The notes beneath the pieces are model-generated. The model saw nothing but the letters and a program-made list of their open reading frames with translations. It did no database searches and was not told the origin of the DNA. Of a stretch of 64,000 nt of DNA, positions 13,801-30,547 are shown one piece after another. This stretch comes from Trichoplax adhaerens (taxonomy: Eukaryota; Placozoa; Uniplacotomia; Trichoplacea; Trichoplacidae): contig NW_002060947.1 in NCBI RefSeq assembly GCF_000150275.1, forward strand, positions 8,147,899 to 8,211,898, written 5' to 3'. Position 1 is the stretch's first letter; every line of letters begins with the position of its first letter. The position numbers and the translations under genes are program-made.

Positions 13801-15701
13801 ACCGATTAATGCTGATAATACATTATTATGATGATGATGATGCTATTGAAGATGACAATTAATGCGGCTTGTCAGTAAAAATGGCTAAATTGATTTAGAT
13901 ATGTATTGCCAATATCTGTAGTGTTATAATGGGCTGGTACTGCCAATCGTGAGTTATTTTGCAATTATAAAGTGTTGTATTAGTTTGTGCTGTATGCACT
14001 CTAACAGAGGTAATATTCACTTTTACATAAATGTAAATTTTGATTCCATAGGAAAGCCTACCATTGGCTTTTGTATGAAGGCACAATTGAGTAATTCCTT
14101 CCAGGTCTCTCAAGTTACGCATGAGAACATCTACAATAAATTACAATTGCGTAAAGTTAGTTGAATGACTGTTGTATAGTTTACAACGGAAGACGCGAAC
14201 GGCATTTCAAACAAACTTTAACATCGATGCGACAGTTATATCAAATATTTTAGGCCTTTTTGTTTAGCATGCATATGATTTAGCACATTTTAAGTAGTCA
14301 TGCCTGAATCGTTCTACCATGTCCGTTGCAAAAAACTAAAGGATGGACCTTACATATTTGATCAACTACGCTTGTTTGAATTATGCACGTACATACTGCT
14401 TCTACAACTCTTTTACCCTAAGTAAACGGACTACATGGGGCGCGTAATATAAATGGATAGCTACTAAATATATGAAAATATCTTAATTTGCTGTTACTAC
14501 TCTACGTTTTTCAAACCTCATTACCAATAAAATTGACTAAAATACGAGATTAAGAAAATTTTACTGCAGCTATTCTATTGATTTATGCATGGTACTTGTA
14601 TAACTAGTGATGATTGCTCTAATTATTATACTTCCAGTTGTCGTATTGTCAATATTTCTACGGCTTCATCCTCCGATAAGGTTTGATTTGAATTACATCA
14701 AATCTATTATAGAACTTTACTTCTCTTTATGCTATTGAATGAAGTAAATTGTTTCTTTTACTTTTTGAAAATTTTTCTAAAAAGGATAAGTGTCTTAATT
14801 ATGCTGTACCCATATTGCATTTAGTAATGCTAAAGATATTCTTAAAGTAATCTTAACGTCATTAAATTGCACTAATATAATTGTGAGTTTGTGCTTATAT
14901 GGTAATTCGATGTTAAGGAACTAGACGTATTCGGAGCGTAAAGCTTCAGAAATTAAACTTCAATGGGCGTATTTATGTCACGCTGGGTAAACTAGTTTTA
15001 GTAAATGAAATGGTTAACGTTATTCGATACCGTGATTATTGATATACATTTAAGGACATTCATTGTTATAGCATACTTAATATTATATCAAAATATATAG
15101 AAGATCATGAAAGTAAAGCTGTCTCATTACAGTAATTGTTACCCAAATTTTCTATTAACAGACTAGACCAATATAATATTAATGAATTTTTATTGAAAAT
15201 GCCTAGACAGAAATGAACTTGAAATATATTCATGGTACATTTTGAATGGCTGCAAGGATGCCCTATATAAATTATAAATAAATATTATAGCAATTTGTAA
15301 TTATTTTAGAATACTGTCACATATTTACCTTGGGTATTTTATTTGGAGATATTTCATTCTTACCCATATATGCAATGACGTTAAACTTATAATATCGTAA
15401 ATTAAGAAAGGTAAGAATATCTTCAAATGTCAAAGTAGGAAAATGCAAAAATATCGATTCGTAGGCGATTTTAAAAGTGGATTAACTATACAGATCAGTC
15501 TTAAGAAATGTTACTATGCATAAAAAATAATGAGATGATTTTTTAGCAGCTGTTTTGACTCGAGGCAGGAGATTGTTAATAGAATATCAATACTAAGAAA
15601 TTATATATGTTATTGCTGTAGAACAATAATACAAAACCCAAATAAATAAAAGTATTTACGTGTATTCCATTTTACTAAATTATGAAATTATTTGTGTACT
15701 C

Positions 15702-15725
15702 TTCATGCTGCAATAGCAGCATGAA
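15702..15725. repeat. Perfect hairpin, 10-bp arms
   Basis: TTCATGCTGC and GCAGCATGAA are exact reverse complements around AATA. It lies alone in the gene-poor interval. Confidence 0.8.
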
Positions 15726-18700
15726 CTGGTTTGTTCAGATTACATTTAGCCGTTATACAGATTTACAAGTTGATTAATTTCTGAAGCAGATTATTCATAA
15801 ACCTTATATTAGTGTCAGATCTTTAGCCCAAAAGCTTTCATTTTAATATGCGCTTTAATTAATGAATATCAAAAAAGTAGTGTTACCATTTTTGAATTAT
15901 GTATGTACTTTTATTCTCGATTCTGTCAAGGGAATTCTTCTATATTTCAGAAGAAACAATATAACCTAAGTGATTGAAATTAAATTCAATTTAAAAATTT
16001 ATGAAGGCATGACTAGTTTCATAACGATTTGCTTGATGCCGGTATTGTCATCATATTTCAGTTTACATTGCTATTTTCTAGCGACAAATGAATCAGCCTC
16101 TCAAACATGAATAAATATGTCATGCATTAGATAGAAATGAGTTGCAATTTCAGTATAGGAGTAGAGTATTTCTTATTTCATTCTTATTGCTGCTGTTCAC
16201 TATAATTTATCTATTAATTCAAATAAATGTTTCAAAATTTTAAGAAGTTGAAACGGAAAAAAATTCACCAACGATGAATGATTTCGACTCAGTACCTTAT
16301 AGGATATTTTCATATAAAATAAATAGATAAAGAAAGTGTTGAATGTACTCTATCTCGTCTTAATTGATGTTATTAATGTAAAGTTTTATTTACAATAGAT
16401 TAAATTGGTTAGATCAATACCACTTCATTATATATTTATAACAAAAATAAATGGTCTTATCAGACAATTGGGATAATTTGCTTATTATCGCTTGTATAAC
16501 TACTGAGGAGATCTGAATATTGACATGTTGATGGCCCTCGTTATCAATGCGTCGTTGATGTCTATAATATGATTAAGTCTGTTCATATTTCCTTCCTTCC
16601 TTTTTATTCACGTAGACAAAAACCCTACCTAATAACATTATTGTAGTCATGGTCGGTTAATATTGATTATACAGTAGTGGTAAGCATAGGCCAATTCAGC
16701 AATTTGAGTCAGGATTAATCTTAAATCTAGCAACATAGTACCCTAATACTGCAGTCTAAGAGAAAATATTAATCAAATTTGGTAGGGATGACGGTAAGTA
16801 ATAAGATTAAAGCCGATTGCCAGTTGAGATTGACTAATTTTTATAGCCGAACATACCGATAAATATCTTGATTTAGAAGTGAATAGCACAGCTGAAAATT
16901 GACACGGAATAGAAGTTTACAAATTGATAGTCCAAATCAATAAAATATGGATATGAGAAACTGGTGGGCGGATTGATTAAATCACTGCAGCGGCTGTTTA
17001 CTATTGTTTATTCCATCAATATCCATCGATGGCAATAGGGTACAGGTACAGATCGGAAAATTCCAAAAACTATGGATATGATAACCATCATTTTATGAAA
17101 TAGACACAATAGATGACCCCAATCTTAAAGACAGGTTATGAGATATCAAACTTCTTTTGAAGTCCGAAGCATCAAAAGCGAAAATAATATGGTAGTTGGG
17201 TCTTGTGAGTATTCATAGTTGTAGAAATGATTTAATAGAAGTTTTTGCAATAAACAAGACATAAAATGTGGCAGCATGTTCATTACTTCCTTCCTTGTCA
17301 TCATTTCTAAATGTAAATTATTTCTTTATGCATAACAGCTGTAATTTCCGTCATCTCCACGAATTTTTCATTCCCTCAATTTTAATTGCTCAAGATTACC
17401 AACAAATTATTCTATCAATAATTTCGTTACGGATAGATTATGGTAAAATTTATAGCATTAAAACCAGAACATCTCGGCATCTCTTATTAACACAATGGAT
17501 CCATGAACCTATAAATTTGGCTTATTTCTTTATTATACACATATTATTCCATATTTAATTATTGCTTTATCAATCCTAGAACAAACACTGATTGTAATTA
17601 ATATATCATATTTTAAATTTGATAATATCATTCTCGTGTACTGATTCAACTGGCTATATACTTCATTAATGATAAACATAATATTAATATGATAAAGACA
17701 CATGCATTATGAACAGATGTAGAGTACAGTATATTTGATATCTCTAGAAATTCTCTAAGAGGAGATATATATCTCTAAACGAGGTATCATGGTTTAAAAT
17801 GTTAACAATTACAACGGTAGCCATTTAGGAAATTCATTATTCAATTCTCGAGGTTATCGCCAATATTATAATGCAAATTTTGTGTTATCAATGCTGTAGA
17901 AGATAAATGACAATAATTATAATCAAGCTGGTATGTTATGATCGAGGTCAAATTATTTATTCGTGAATGAAATGGTACAAAATATCCTATAAAGATAAAT
18001 TATCGTTTATGACATTGCTTATTGTTATAATTTACTTTATTCAACTGACGGTAGTGCAACAAGATTGATGATAATCGTGATATAGTCTGGCAATGTGAAT
18101 ATTGAAATGCTAAAATAACAGCGAATGATATAATCGGCAGTGATACATGTAGGGAGTTTAGTATTAGAAGTAAATTACATTCATGAGCAATTATAACTTC
18201 GATCTTGCTATATTAATAACAATTACAATTTGCAATATTAATATTGCTGAATAATTGATCATGACCTCGGGAAGTACCAGATGTATTCACTAATTGTTAA
18301 CTTTATTTCGTTGGTGTTTTATTAAAAGAAATTTTCAAAATAATAAGACGACGATAATGGATATCTACCTATACTATATCATTTCTATTTCAAGTATTGA
18401 CCAAACTACTGTATCGATTAATCCCAAAGGTCAGACGGAAAAAAAACTAAAGGTATTGTTAATGATATGAAAGATGTGATAAAATCTTTCAAATCCGGAG
18501 AGAGCGTCGTCATAGTACAGAAAATCTTTGATTTGTAGTGTAAATTGGTTTGGAGGCTGCTGATGTTATTTAGTAAAATACGAATAAATACCATTATCTA
18601 ATTGATGTTGAGTGTTTCATACCAATTGATGCTTGCAAATATGGAGGTTATTTACACGTTTGGTTTATATGTATCATTATAAGTTGTATACCTTGTTTTT

Positions 18701-19208
18701 GTTGCGTAATGATTGTCTTTTGGCTGCTTTCATTGATCGATCGTTTGATGAAAAGAAATAAAAAATCGGAAATGACTACTTTGTATTGAAATGAGAGTAG
18801 TTGAGAATTAGGCTATAGGCAACTATCATGAAACTATTTTTATAAAAGATTATTTCACAATGGAAATTAAAGATGAGGAAGGAAAAGAAAACAATATTAT
18901 TTCATTAAGTTTTCAAGTAAGCAAATCTACCTGCTAATCTAAGCTATTTGGCTAGGCTAGAGCATCAATAGTTTTTCACAGAGGGTAAATAAGAATATTC
19001 ATTTGATCGAAGCTGGTATTATTTTCAAATCTTCGCTAATGATATTTCAGCAGGCAAAATATTTTAGATATTATAATATTTGAAATAATTAGTAGGTCAA
19101 ACAAGCGATAGAATAGCTAATTTTTCCACTCAAGTGTTAATTTTATGCTAATGGAGGTTTCAGTATTTCATTTCTAGTAATAATCTGCTTCTACACTTTG
19201 TATCCCGG

Positions 19209-19224
19209 GCATTCTATAGAATGC
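19209..19224. repeat. 16-bp perfect palindrome
   Basis: GCATTCTATAGAATGC is its own reverse complement, set in a small GC-richer patch. No associated gene is seen. Confidence 0.75.
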
Positions 19225-20652
19225 GCGAATCCTTACATGGACCGTGACATATACATACCTTATATAATAATTTAGCAAACACCATTTATTTGACAACATC
19301 TGGTGTTATTTTTATCCCGTAGATATTTCTGTTTCATTTTAACATAAACTCAGCTTGATATTATAACATATTTACTATAGGCAATGCAATATATAATCAG
19401 GTATGCATCATCTGTACTGTTCGTTGTAAATCTCTTACCTCTTAGGCAATGAACTCATTAAAATTGCATCGAATACTTCACTATACTTTTACAGGGCAAC
19501 TTGGGCGTGCTGCAGCACAGTACATGCTGTGTAGCAGTGCCACATAAATAAATTTTATCATATCTGAGTTCGTAATGGTAATTAAATTAGCGGTATATAT
19601 GCAATCAGTGAAATGAAGAAATGTCCGCAATTTCCCTCTAAAAGATAAGCATTTGTTGCAAGGCAGTTTAGGGATTTCAAGTAGTCCAAAATATCGACTA
19701 CAAAGTCGAATAATTCAGGCCTTACTTTATGTGATCCTATTATACTCAACTGCAGGGACAAAAATTAGATTTAAATTGTATTGAGAACCTTTTACATTAT
19801 GGACCTTTGTTTAACCTCGTATGCAGCACTTATTATAAGGACTATTTTATCATAACTATCTCATTATATCTACTTATACGCTCAAGGTTTAATTTGGTAA
19901 TATTTTTATGCCGATATACAGAATAAGACATAGATTACAGGTAAAGATTAAAGGCCTACGTTATCAAGCATGGCATAAATCTTTAGACTGCTGAAATTTA
20001 AATAATTGCATTAATCCAGTTACTCCATTTGCCGATGATAATATTTTATACAAAGATTTACCAAATATCTCCCAAACAGCCACACACCTACAACTATATA
20101 AAACGTCGGAATAAACTGTAGCTCCAAATTAGAAGTGTGCAATGACCAGGACCAATGAAATTACGATAAAACTTCGATTTACCTATACTTTATTAACGAA
20201 AATATGATAAATTTTGATACCTTAAATTTATCTATTTCGTTATGCAAGACTAGATACATCAGTTCCTAAAAATTTAGAGCAGAAGCTTTGGAGTAGATCG
20301 ATGTTTTCATGCTACGATACCATATTGTATAAATCGCTTTTGCAAGCTATCACTGTATAGTACAAGGCAATGTCATAAAATATATATTAAATAACGGAAT
20401 TAATGACTCGCAAATGCATTTCTTGGGTATAAACCGTCATCATTTCATTCTTAGTTTTGTGGACAATATAATAAGGCTGATTCCATCGTTATTTCCAATC
20501 TTGGTATTGCATTTAAAACCTAAATACATTATCTAATTTTCATGGATATAACCACCTATACATATACAACCACCTACTAGCATTGCATGCAAATACAACT
20601 GCTAACAATTATTATTTGTCCATCTGATATTGGCATAAAGTAGAAAAAGGCA

Positions 20653-21759
20653 TTAATATTTTCTTTTGTATACAGGCACTGTCTTGTTATCGTTATACTT
20701 AACAGGTTTAAAGCTTTGCTTGACTGCATATTCTGATGGCATTTTATCACGTAGATAGTATAATTTGGATTGTCGTCGACGCTCTAATTTCAGTACTTCA
20801 ATCTTTTGTACGAGCGGCGAATACGTTTCGTACATCATTTCGATGCCATGACCATCAATAATATTTCTTAGGAGGAACGTACTGCCTAACTTGTTATTCT
20901 TTTTGGCGATACAAATGCCTACAAATCTGCCAATTATATAAAATAGCAAGGTTATGGCCGGTATCCATAACTGGAAGTGAATCAATTTAAAGTTGAACTA
21001 AAATAACGATATCGACTCAATATCAACAACATTAAGTTCAGGCGAAAAGCATCATTTAAGATTGAAGATTTTAGCGGTAGAGCAATCATACTATAACATT
21101 AAATATTGATTGAAAAAGATGAGGTATCCATTTGACTAGTTTTCCATTGGGTCTAGTCAATAAGGAGAAGGTAAGCATGTTTCGGTTGATGCAGAAAATA
21201 CGAAATAGGCATCTGCTAAACGAACGTGCTAGCGATCATCGTAACAGTTTGCCTTCTTCCATAGGCTATATAAAAATACGTCCATCTGTACAGTATCTAC
21301 TGCTCTATCTCATACTTGTAGTGGATCGACTTGATCTCTTCTAGTGACTAGAATAGCTTCCTTCTATCGAATTTACCTTGTAGAGCCACGTTTTATGTAA
21401 GGATCTGATTTGACGACCGCCATGATGCTTCCAGTTGTAAAAAAAGGGATATCAATAACCTTGGATCTTTCATGCATATCACGGCGCTCTAAAAATTCTA
21501 TCAGGTTGGTTTTCATTTGCTTTGGTGATTTATAATATTCTTCCCTAGGTAATGGTTGCATTTTTTTGACATCTCTTCTTACAACAGTGGGTCGTCGAGG
21601 TAATTTCCGTTTGGATTTGCGTCTTCTTCTCGGCCTATCCGTACCACTCGAATCAGCAGCTTCTGGAGCCACTACATCGGTAGCAGGGGCTGATGTTACA
21701 GCTCGTAGACCTGCATTAAAAAGGAATACATTACTCATTAGTCTATTTTCCATCATCAA
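20653..21759 (-). CDS. MRPL19: Mitochondrial large-subunit ribosomal protein bL19m
   Basis: A 218-residue protein from exons 21377-21759 and 20653-20926; the 450-bp intron has GTAAAT and GGCAG ends and splits an Arg codon. bL19 is a structural protein of the large ribosomal subunit; here it would work in the mitochondrial matrix. Exon 1 has a short leader that could be a targeting sequence, then a very basic stretch (PRRRRKSKRKLPRR), then the family segment RSKVIDIPFFTTGSIMAV. Exon 2 starts with FVGICIAKK and continues with the diagnostic bL19 core around IDGHGIEMMYETYSPLVQKI and VLKLERRRQSKLYYLRDKMP. It is shorter than human MRPL19 (292 residues), mainly at the ends. It is divergent from RPUSD1, whose start is about 0.9 kb away. 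Confidence 0.92.
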
Positions 21760-22675
21760 TCAAAGCTTAATTTGCTTTTTCTCCTAATTTCAATGAACCA
21801 ACCCTGAAAAATCAAATCTTGCATGGAATTTTGCCTGATAGGAAAGGCATGCAGAAAGTTCTTCAATCTCATCCAGCCAGCCATCATGCTTCCAAGACTA
21901 CTGATGATGGCGTTGAGGTCCAAAGAGCGTGCGCACATGGTCGGATACGATTGGCTATCCCTTAGTAGCGTTGATACAGGTAAAAGTAAAAACTTTCTTT
22001 TCCTTTATCTCTATGGGTTTGCATGGCCCGTATTGAACACTATACTGTCCCTAGCCAATACGGTATGAAGGGACTGAAACAGGACTTCACGACTGTTATC
22101 ACAGTATGCCAAGCAAAACCCATGAAAACTGGCGTCCAGCACCACCCTAAAGCTCGATGCAGGCTGCAGCAGGCTACAGGTTTTGCTTTAATTTCTAGCG
22201 CTTTGCTCATGGGCTTGCAGCTATTTTGTATCGAATCCTTTCCAATGTAGAGCGATTTGGAAGCAAAACCGCTGGCCCTTGCAGTTATCCAGTCTCCGTC
22301 TGATTAATGTGGTAGTTGACCTTTTTAGCCAAGCATCGATTAGCTACAGAGAGCGTAGTAGGGACTTATGACAGCAACTTCGCTTATCCATGAAGGATTG
22401 CATTCATCAGCAGAGCAGCCAGGGCTGATGTAGATTCCAAATTCTTTTAGTTATGAAATAGACTTCGAAGCGGTATACATATTCTGCCATTTGTGAAACC
22501 TACGTCAGGAATATTACGCTGACTAAATAAATCACAATTGTAGATCTCCGTGTGATTGGTCCTAGATATACTAAAGGTACGCGTATACTCGTACTATTCA
22601 TGGTAATTATTGGTAAGTAGCTCAGCCTTGATGCTAGTACAACCTGCAACTGCTCTAAACCAGTAAAACGCCAGT
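21760..22675. promoter_or_regulatory. Divergent spacer between MRPL19 and RPUSD1
   Basis: About 0.9 kb between two start codons on opposite strands, so it must hold both promoters or one shared promoter. It is less AT-rich than the flanks. It holds an inverted repeat (CCGTATTG near 22028 and CCAATACGG near 22055). The frames of 60-81 codons inside it match nothing I know. No TATA box stands out. Confidence 0.5.
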
Positions 22676-23874
22676 ATGGCCACTGCCGTTAAGGAAAAGA
22701 AAGTGCAAATAGTTCATCAAACGAATTCTTATGTGATTATCAACAAACCATTCGATATGCATATCAATAGCAACGAAGAAGACGTCAAGCCAACTGTTGC
22801 AACACAACTTGCTGAACTCCTGCCTACTTTAGTCGACAAAAGTATCTGTTTTGGTTTCAGGTTCGTCAATCGCTTAGATTATGCTACAAGCGGATTACTC
22901 TGCATTGCTTTTGATAAACGGGCTGCAAATATGGCCAGGAAACTCTTTGAAGCAAATCATGTGTCAAAGAAATATTTAGCTTTGGTGAGAATATGCAAGG
23001 GATTAATAATCTTGCAATGGTATTGCTGAACAATGTAGCGATGATCATTTCATTTTATGTTACCACCTATAATACTGATTGTCTGCTATCGACCATTATT
23101 ATTGCAACGAGAAGGTTATTGAATGCTATTACTACCAGAAATATCGTTGTTATTAGCTGTATCTTAATTCTAAGAGATCGGTTTTGGTTAACTCAATTGC
23201 AGTATAACACTGGTTTGTTGTCTTTTGCAGGTCAGAGGTATCCTAAGCCGTGATAATGGTGATATTCTGGTTAGAAAAGCGATAGGGTTGGATCGACGTG
23301 ATCCTCGTGGATTTCGCATGTGCATACCTGATCATAATCCACATCTCTGTCAATCGCCAAAGGTAATATATTACAATAGTACCTTTCATTAATCTTGTAA
23401 TGTTATTTAGTAGCCCCTTTCAGTTGCCACTGTAGTTGATGATAAACAATGTTAAGTAATGTATTTTAAGCTAGAGGTAGCAAAATTGATTAAATTGTAG
23501 AATCTGGGACTAGACATCACCGTTTGGGCGTGTATTTCATATGCAGTATTTTCTTGTCATTTCATCAATAGGCTGCTGAAACTCTCATCCGTATTCTGGG
23601 CTATGGCAAGTATGATGGTGAAGATATTACTAAAATTAGCCTAAGTCCAGTTACCGGCAGACGACATCAACTCAGAGTTCACTGCTTAACGTTGGGCCAT
23701 TGTATCGTTGGTGATTATACTTATAGTAATGAAGTTGATAGCAAGCCTTATCGAATGATGCTGCATTCATATAGCTTGAAAATACCACTACAAGATTGTC
23801 CTGCTATTGAAGTGACGACTTATGATCCGTTTTTGCCTGATCACGATCCTTTATTGCAATTGGAAAATAACTAA
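22676..23874 (+). CDS. RPUSD1: RNA pseudouridine synthase, RPUSD1-like
   Basis: A 247-residue protein in three exons, 22676-22984, 23231-23362 and 23572-23874, all joined in phase 0 (donors GTGAGA and GTAATA; acceptors GCAG and ATAG). It belongs to the RluA branch of pseudouridine synthases, which isomerise uridine in RNA. Exon 1 carries an early VIINKPFDMHI strand and the catalytic motif FVNRLDYATSG with the expected Asp at residue 68. Exon 3 carries the conserved PVTGRRHQLRVHC and LGHCIVGDYTY segments. No S4 RNA-binding domain precedes the catalytic domain, as in RPUSD1. Human RPUSD1 is 312 residues, so this one is shorter at the C-terminus. It is convergent with CDC5L, with only about 315 bp between the stop codons. 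Confidence 0.92.
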
Positions 23875-24189
23875 ATGATTATATCTAATCAAATAGGTCA
23901 CGAATTGGACTTACGTTATGCACAATATTTTTTACAAAAAATGTTGACGCAGTCTTGTAAACATAAGCTGATTATACACCACTGCATAAGAAGTATTTTG
24001 ACAAAACAGCAATTTAAGACAACGTGAATGCTCACATTTAGAGGAAAAATTTTTAACATTAATGATATTCCGTACGTTTAAGATTTCTATAAGTAATGCA
24101 TGATAATGATGCTGAAAGATTATATCCGAAATATCAGTATATTACGAAGTCATACTGCTGATAAAAGTGATTCACCTAATGTACATAAT

Positions 24190-28697
<4,508 letters not shown>

Positions 28698-28959
28698 TTT
28701 GATACTTTTATAGGTAGTAGGGATAAATGGATTGGAAAAAATGAGAGGTAATTTATCCTCAGATTGGCTCTACAACACTGATCACTAGCTGGGAAAGAAA
28801 CGCTAGTTTTGCATTGCCATCCAGTGATGAGCTATCGCTGATGCGACAGCTTTCAAGCTCACTTTTGAGCTATGTTATGGTGGCCCTGATAGTAGACAGT
28901 ATAGAACGCCACCGATTTCCGTTGGCACAACGCAGATGCCTGTCATTCAAGGCTCAAGA

Positions 28960-30215
28960 ACTTGTACTGTACACTGTAAAGGACGTACTGTACACTGTAG
29001 GTAGGAATCTGCCATACTGAACCGCGCCGAACCTCAGGTCTATGTAGTACAACACCATGACGAACGACCGCGGTACAGTACTGTCAATTACAGCTAGCGA
29101 TACTGACCCAGTACAGTACTGGGTGAGTATCATACTGTACAGTGTACAGTGTACTGTACTACACAATGACTGCACTGTACACTGTACAGTTTGACTGTAC
29201 TCAGTACCGGCTTCAACCATATCGCTTGAACCGCGGTCGTTTGTCATGGTATTTGTGATTGAAGTGTACTGTACAGTATGGTAGATTCCTCAAGACAGAC
29301 TGTACTGTACTGGGTGAGTGTCATACTGTACTGTACTGTACTGTACAGTGTAGTGTCGCTAGCTGTAATTGACAGTCTCTACTGGCTTCAACCATATCGC
29401 TTGAACCGCGGTCGTTTGTCATGGTGTTTGTGATTGAAGTCTACTGTACTGTCTACAGTACAGTAGTGTCTACAGTACAGTACAGTAGTCTACAGTACTG
29501 TACAGTACAGTACTGTACACTTCAATCACAAATACCATGACAAACGACCGCGGGACAAGCGATATGTANNNNNNNNNNNNNNNNNNNNNNNNNNNNNNNN
29601 NNNNNNNNNNNNNNNNNNTAGACTTCAATCACAAACACCATGACGAGCGACCACGGGTCAACCGACATGGTTGAAACTAGTAGAGTACTGTCAATTACAG
29701 TTAGCGACACTACACTGTACAGTACAGTACAGTATGACACTCACCCAGTACAGTACAGTCTGTCTTGAGGAATCTGCCATACTGTACACTGTACAGTAGA
29801 CTTCAATCACAAACACCATGACGAGCGACCGCGGGTCAACCGACATGGTTGAAACCAGTAGAGTACTGTCAATTACAGCTAGCGACACTACACTGCACTG
29901 TACAGTATGATACTCACCCAGTACAGTACAGTCTGTCTTGAGGAATCTGCCATACTGTACACTGTACAGTAGACTTCAATCACAAACACCATGACGAGCG
30001 ACCGCGGGTCAACCGACATGGTTGAAACCAGTACATTGAGTACTGTCAATTACAGCTAGCGACACTACACTGCACTGTACAGTATGATACTCACCCAGTA
30101 CAGTCTGTCTTGAGGAATCTGCCATACTGTACACTGTACAGTACAGTACACTTCAATCACAAACACCATGACAAACGACCGCGGGCGGATCAACCGACAT
30201 GGTTGAAGCCGGTAC
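28960..30215. repeat. Palindromic satellite: inverted and tandem units of about 175 bp
   Basis: Right of about 29520 the unit recurs head to tail, starting at 29621, 29799, 29972 and (partial) 30149, with spacings of 178, 173 and 177 bp. Each unit has the anchors CTTCAATCACAAA, CGACCGCGG, TCAATTACAG, CTAGCGACAC, CTCACCCAGTACAG and TGAGGAATCTGCC, separated by runs built from TACTGTACAGTA. Left of about 29445 the same unit runs in the opposite direction, with partial copies near 29209 and 29383. A further switch of direction occurs near 29110 at a short palindrome. The centre (about 29440-29520) is almost pure TACAG/ACTGT sequence. It could be a fold-back element or a local satellite; it has no coding capacity. 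Confidence 0.9.
29569..29618. other. Assembly gap of 50 N
   Basis: A run of exactly 50 N inside the palindromic satellite. The round number suggests a placeholder, so the true length of the satellite is unknown. Confidence 0.97.
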
Positions 30216-30547
30216 ACTAGAGTGGTACACTCAAACTCGACGTTCTATCCAGTGACTATACTGTACTCACTCGAGGTACCGCACGTTGTCGTCGTCGAGT
30301 TGAAGTCAACTCCACCATTCAACTGGACTCGCTTCACCACTGCAGTGCGATTGACGCAAGCCTCGTGCAAGCACCATTCCATGACAACATCCTGGATTCC
30401 ATGGGTCAAAGCATGGCCACTTTGCGTTGAAAATTCTTCCTTTCGGCTTGAAAATTATTCCTAGCATCATTGTAGCAGTCAAAGTTTGCTGGACATTGTG
30501 AAAATTGAATGACGAATACGTTTTGCTAACTCGTTCATGGATAAGAG

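Larger units (their letters stand above)
8861..20652. other. 12-kb AT-rich gene-poor interval
   Basis: No coding region I can support. The longest open frame (17268-17558, 96 codons, plus strand) is hydrophobic and AT-biased in composition, and neighbouring frames are shorter. No tRNA-like or rRNA-like sequence was recognised. It contains small perfect hairpins listed separately. A non-coding RNA or distal enhancers could be present without being visible to me. Confidence 0.5.
28698..30547. promoter_or_regulatory. Divergent spacer between CDC5L and PAXBP1
   Basis: The 1.85 kb between the two start codons must contain both promoters. Most of it is the palindromic satellite described separately. 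The 260 bp next to CDC5L and about 330 bp next to PAXBP1 are ordinary sequence. Whether expression is driven from inside or outside the satellite cannot be read from the sequence. Confidence 0.5.

Noticed and set aside
17268-17558. 96-codon open frame on the plus strand
   Set aside because: Hydrophobic, AT-driven composition, no family resemblance and no splice partners; likely chance.
28814-29888. Several short frames across the palindromic satellite
   Set aside because: They come from the repeated TACTGTACAGTA-type units and run through an N gap; no coding signal.
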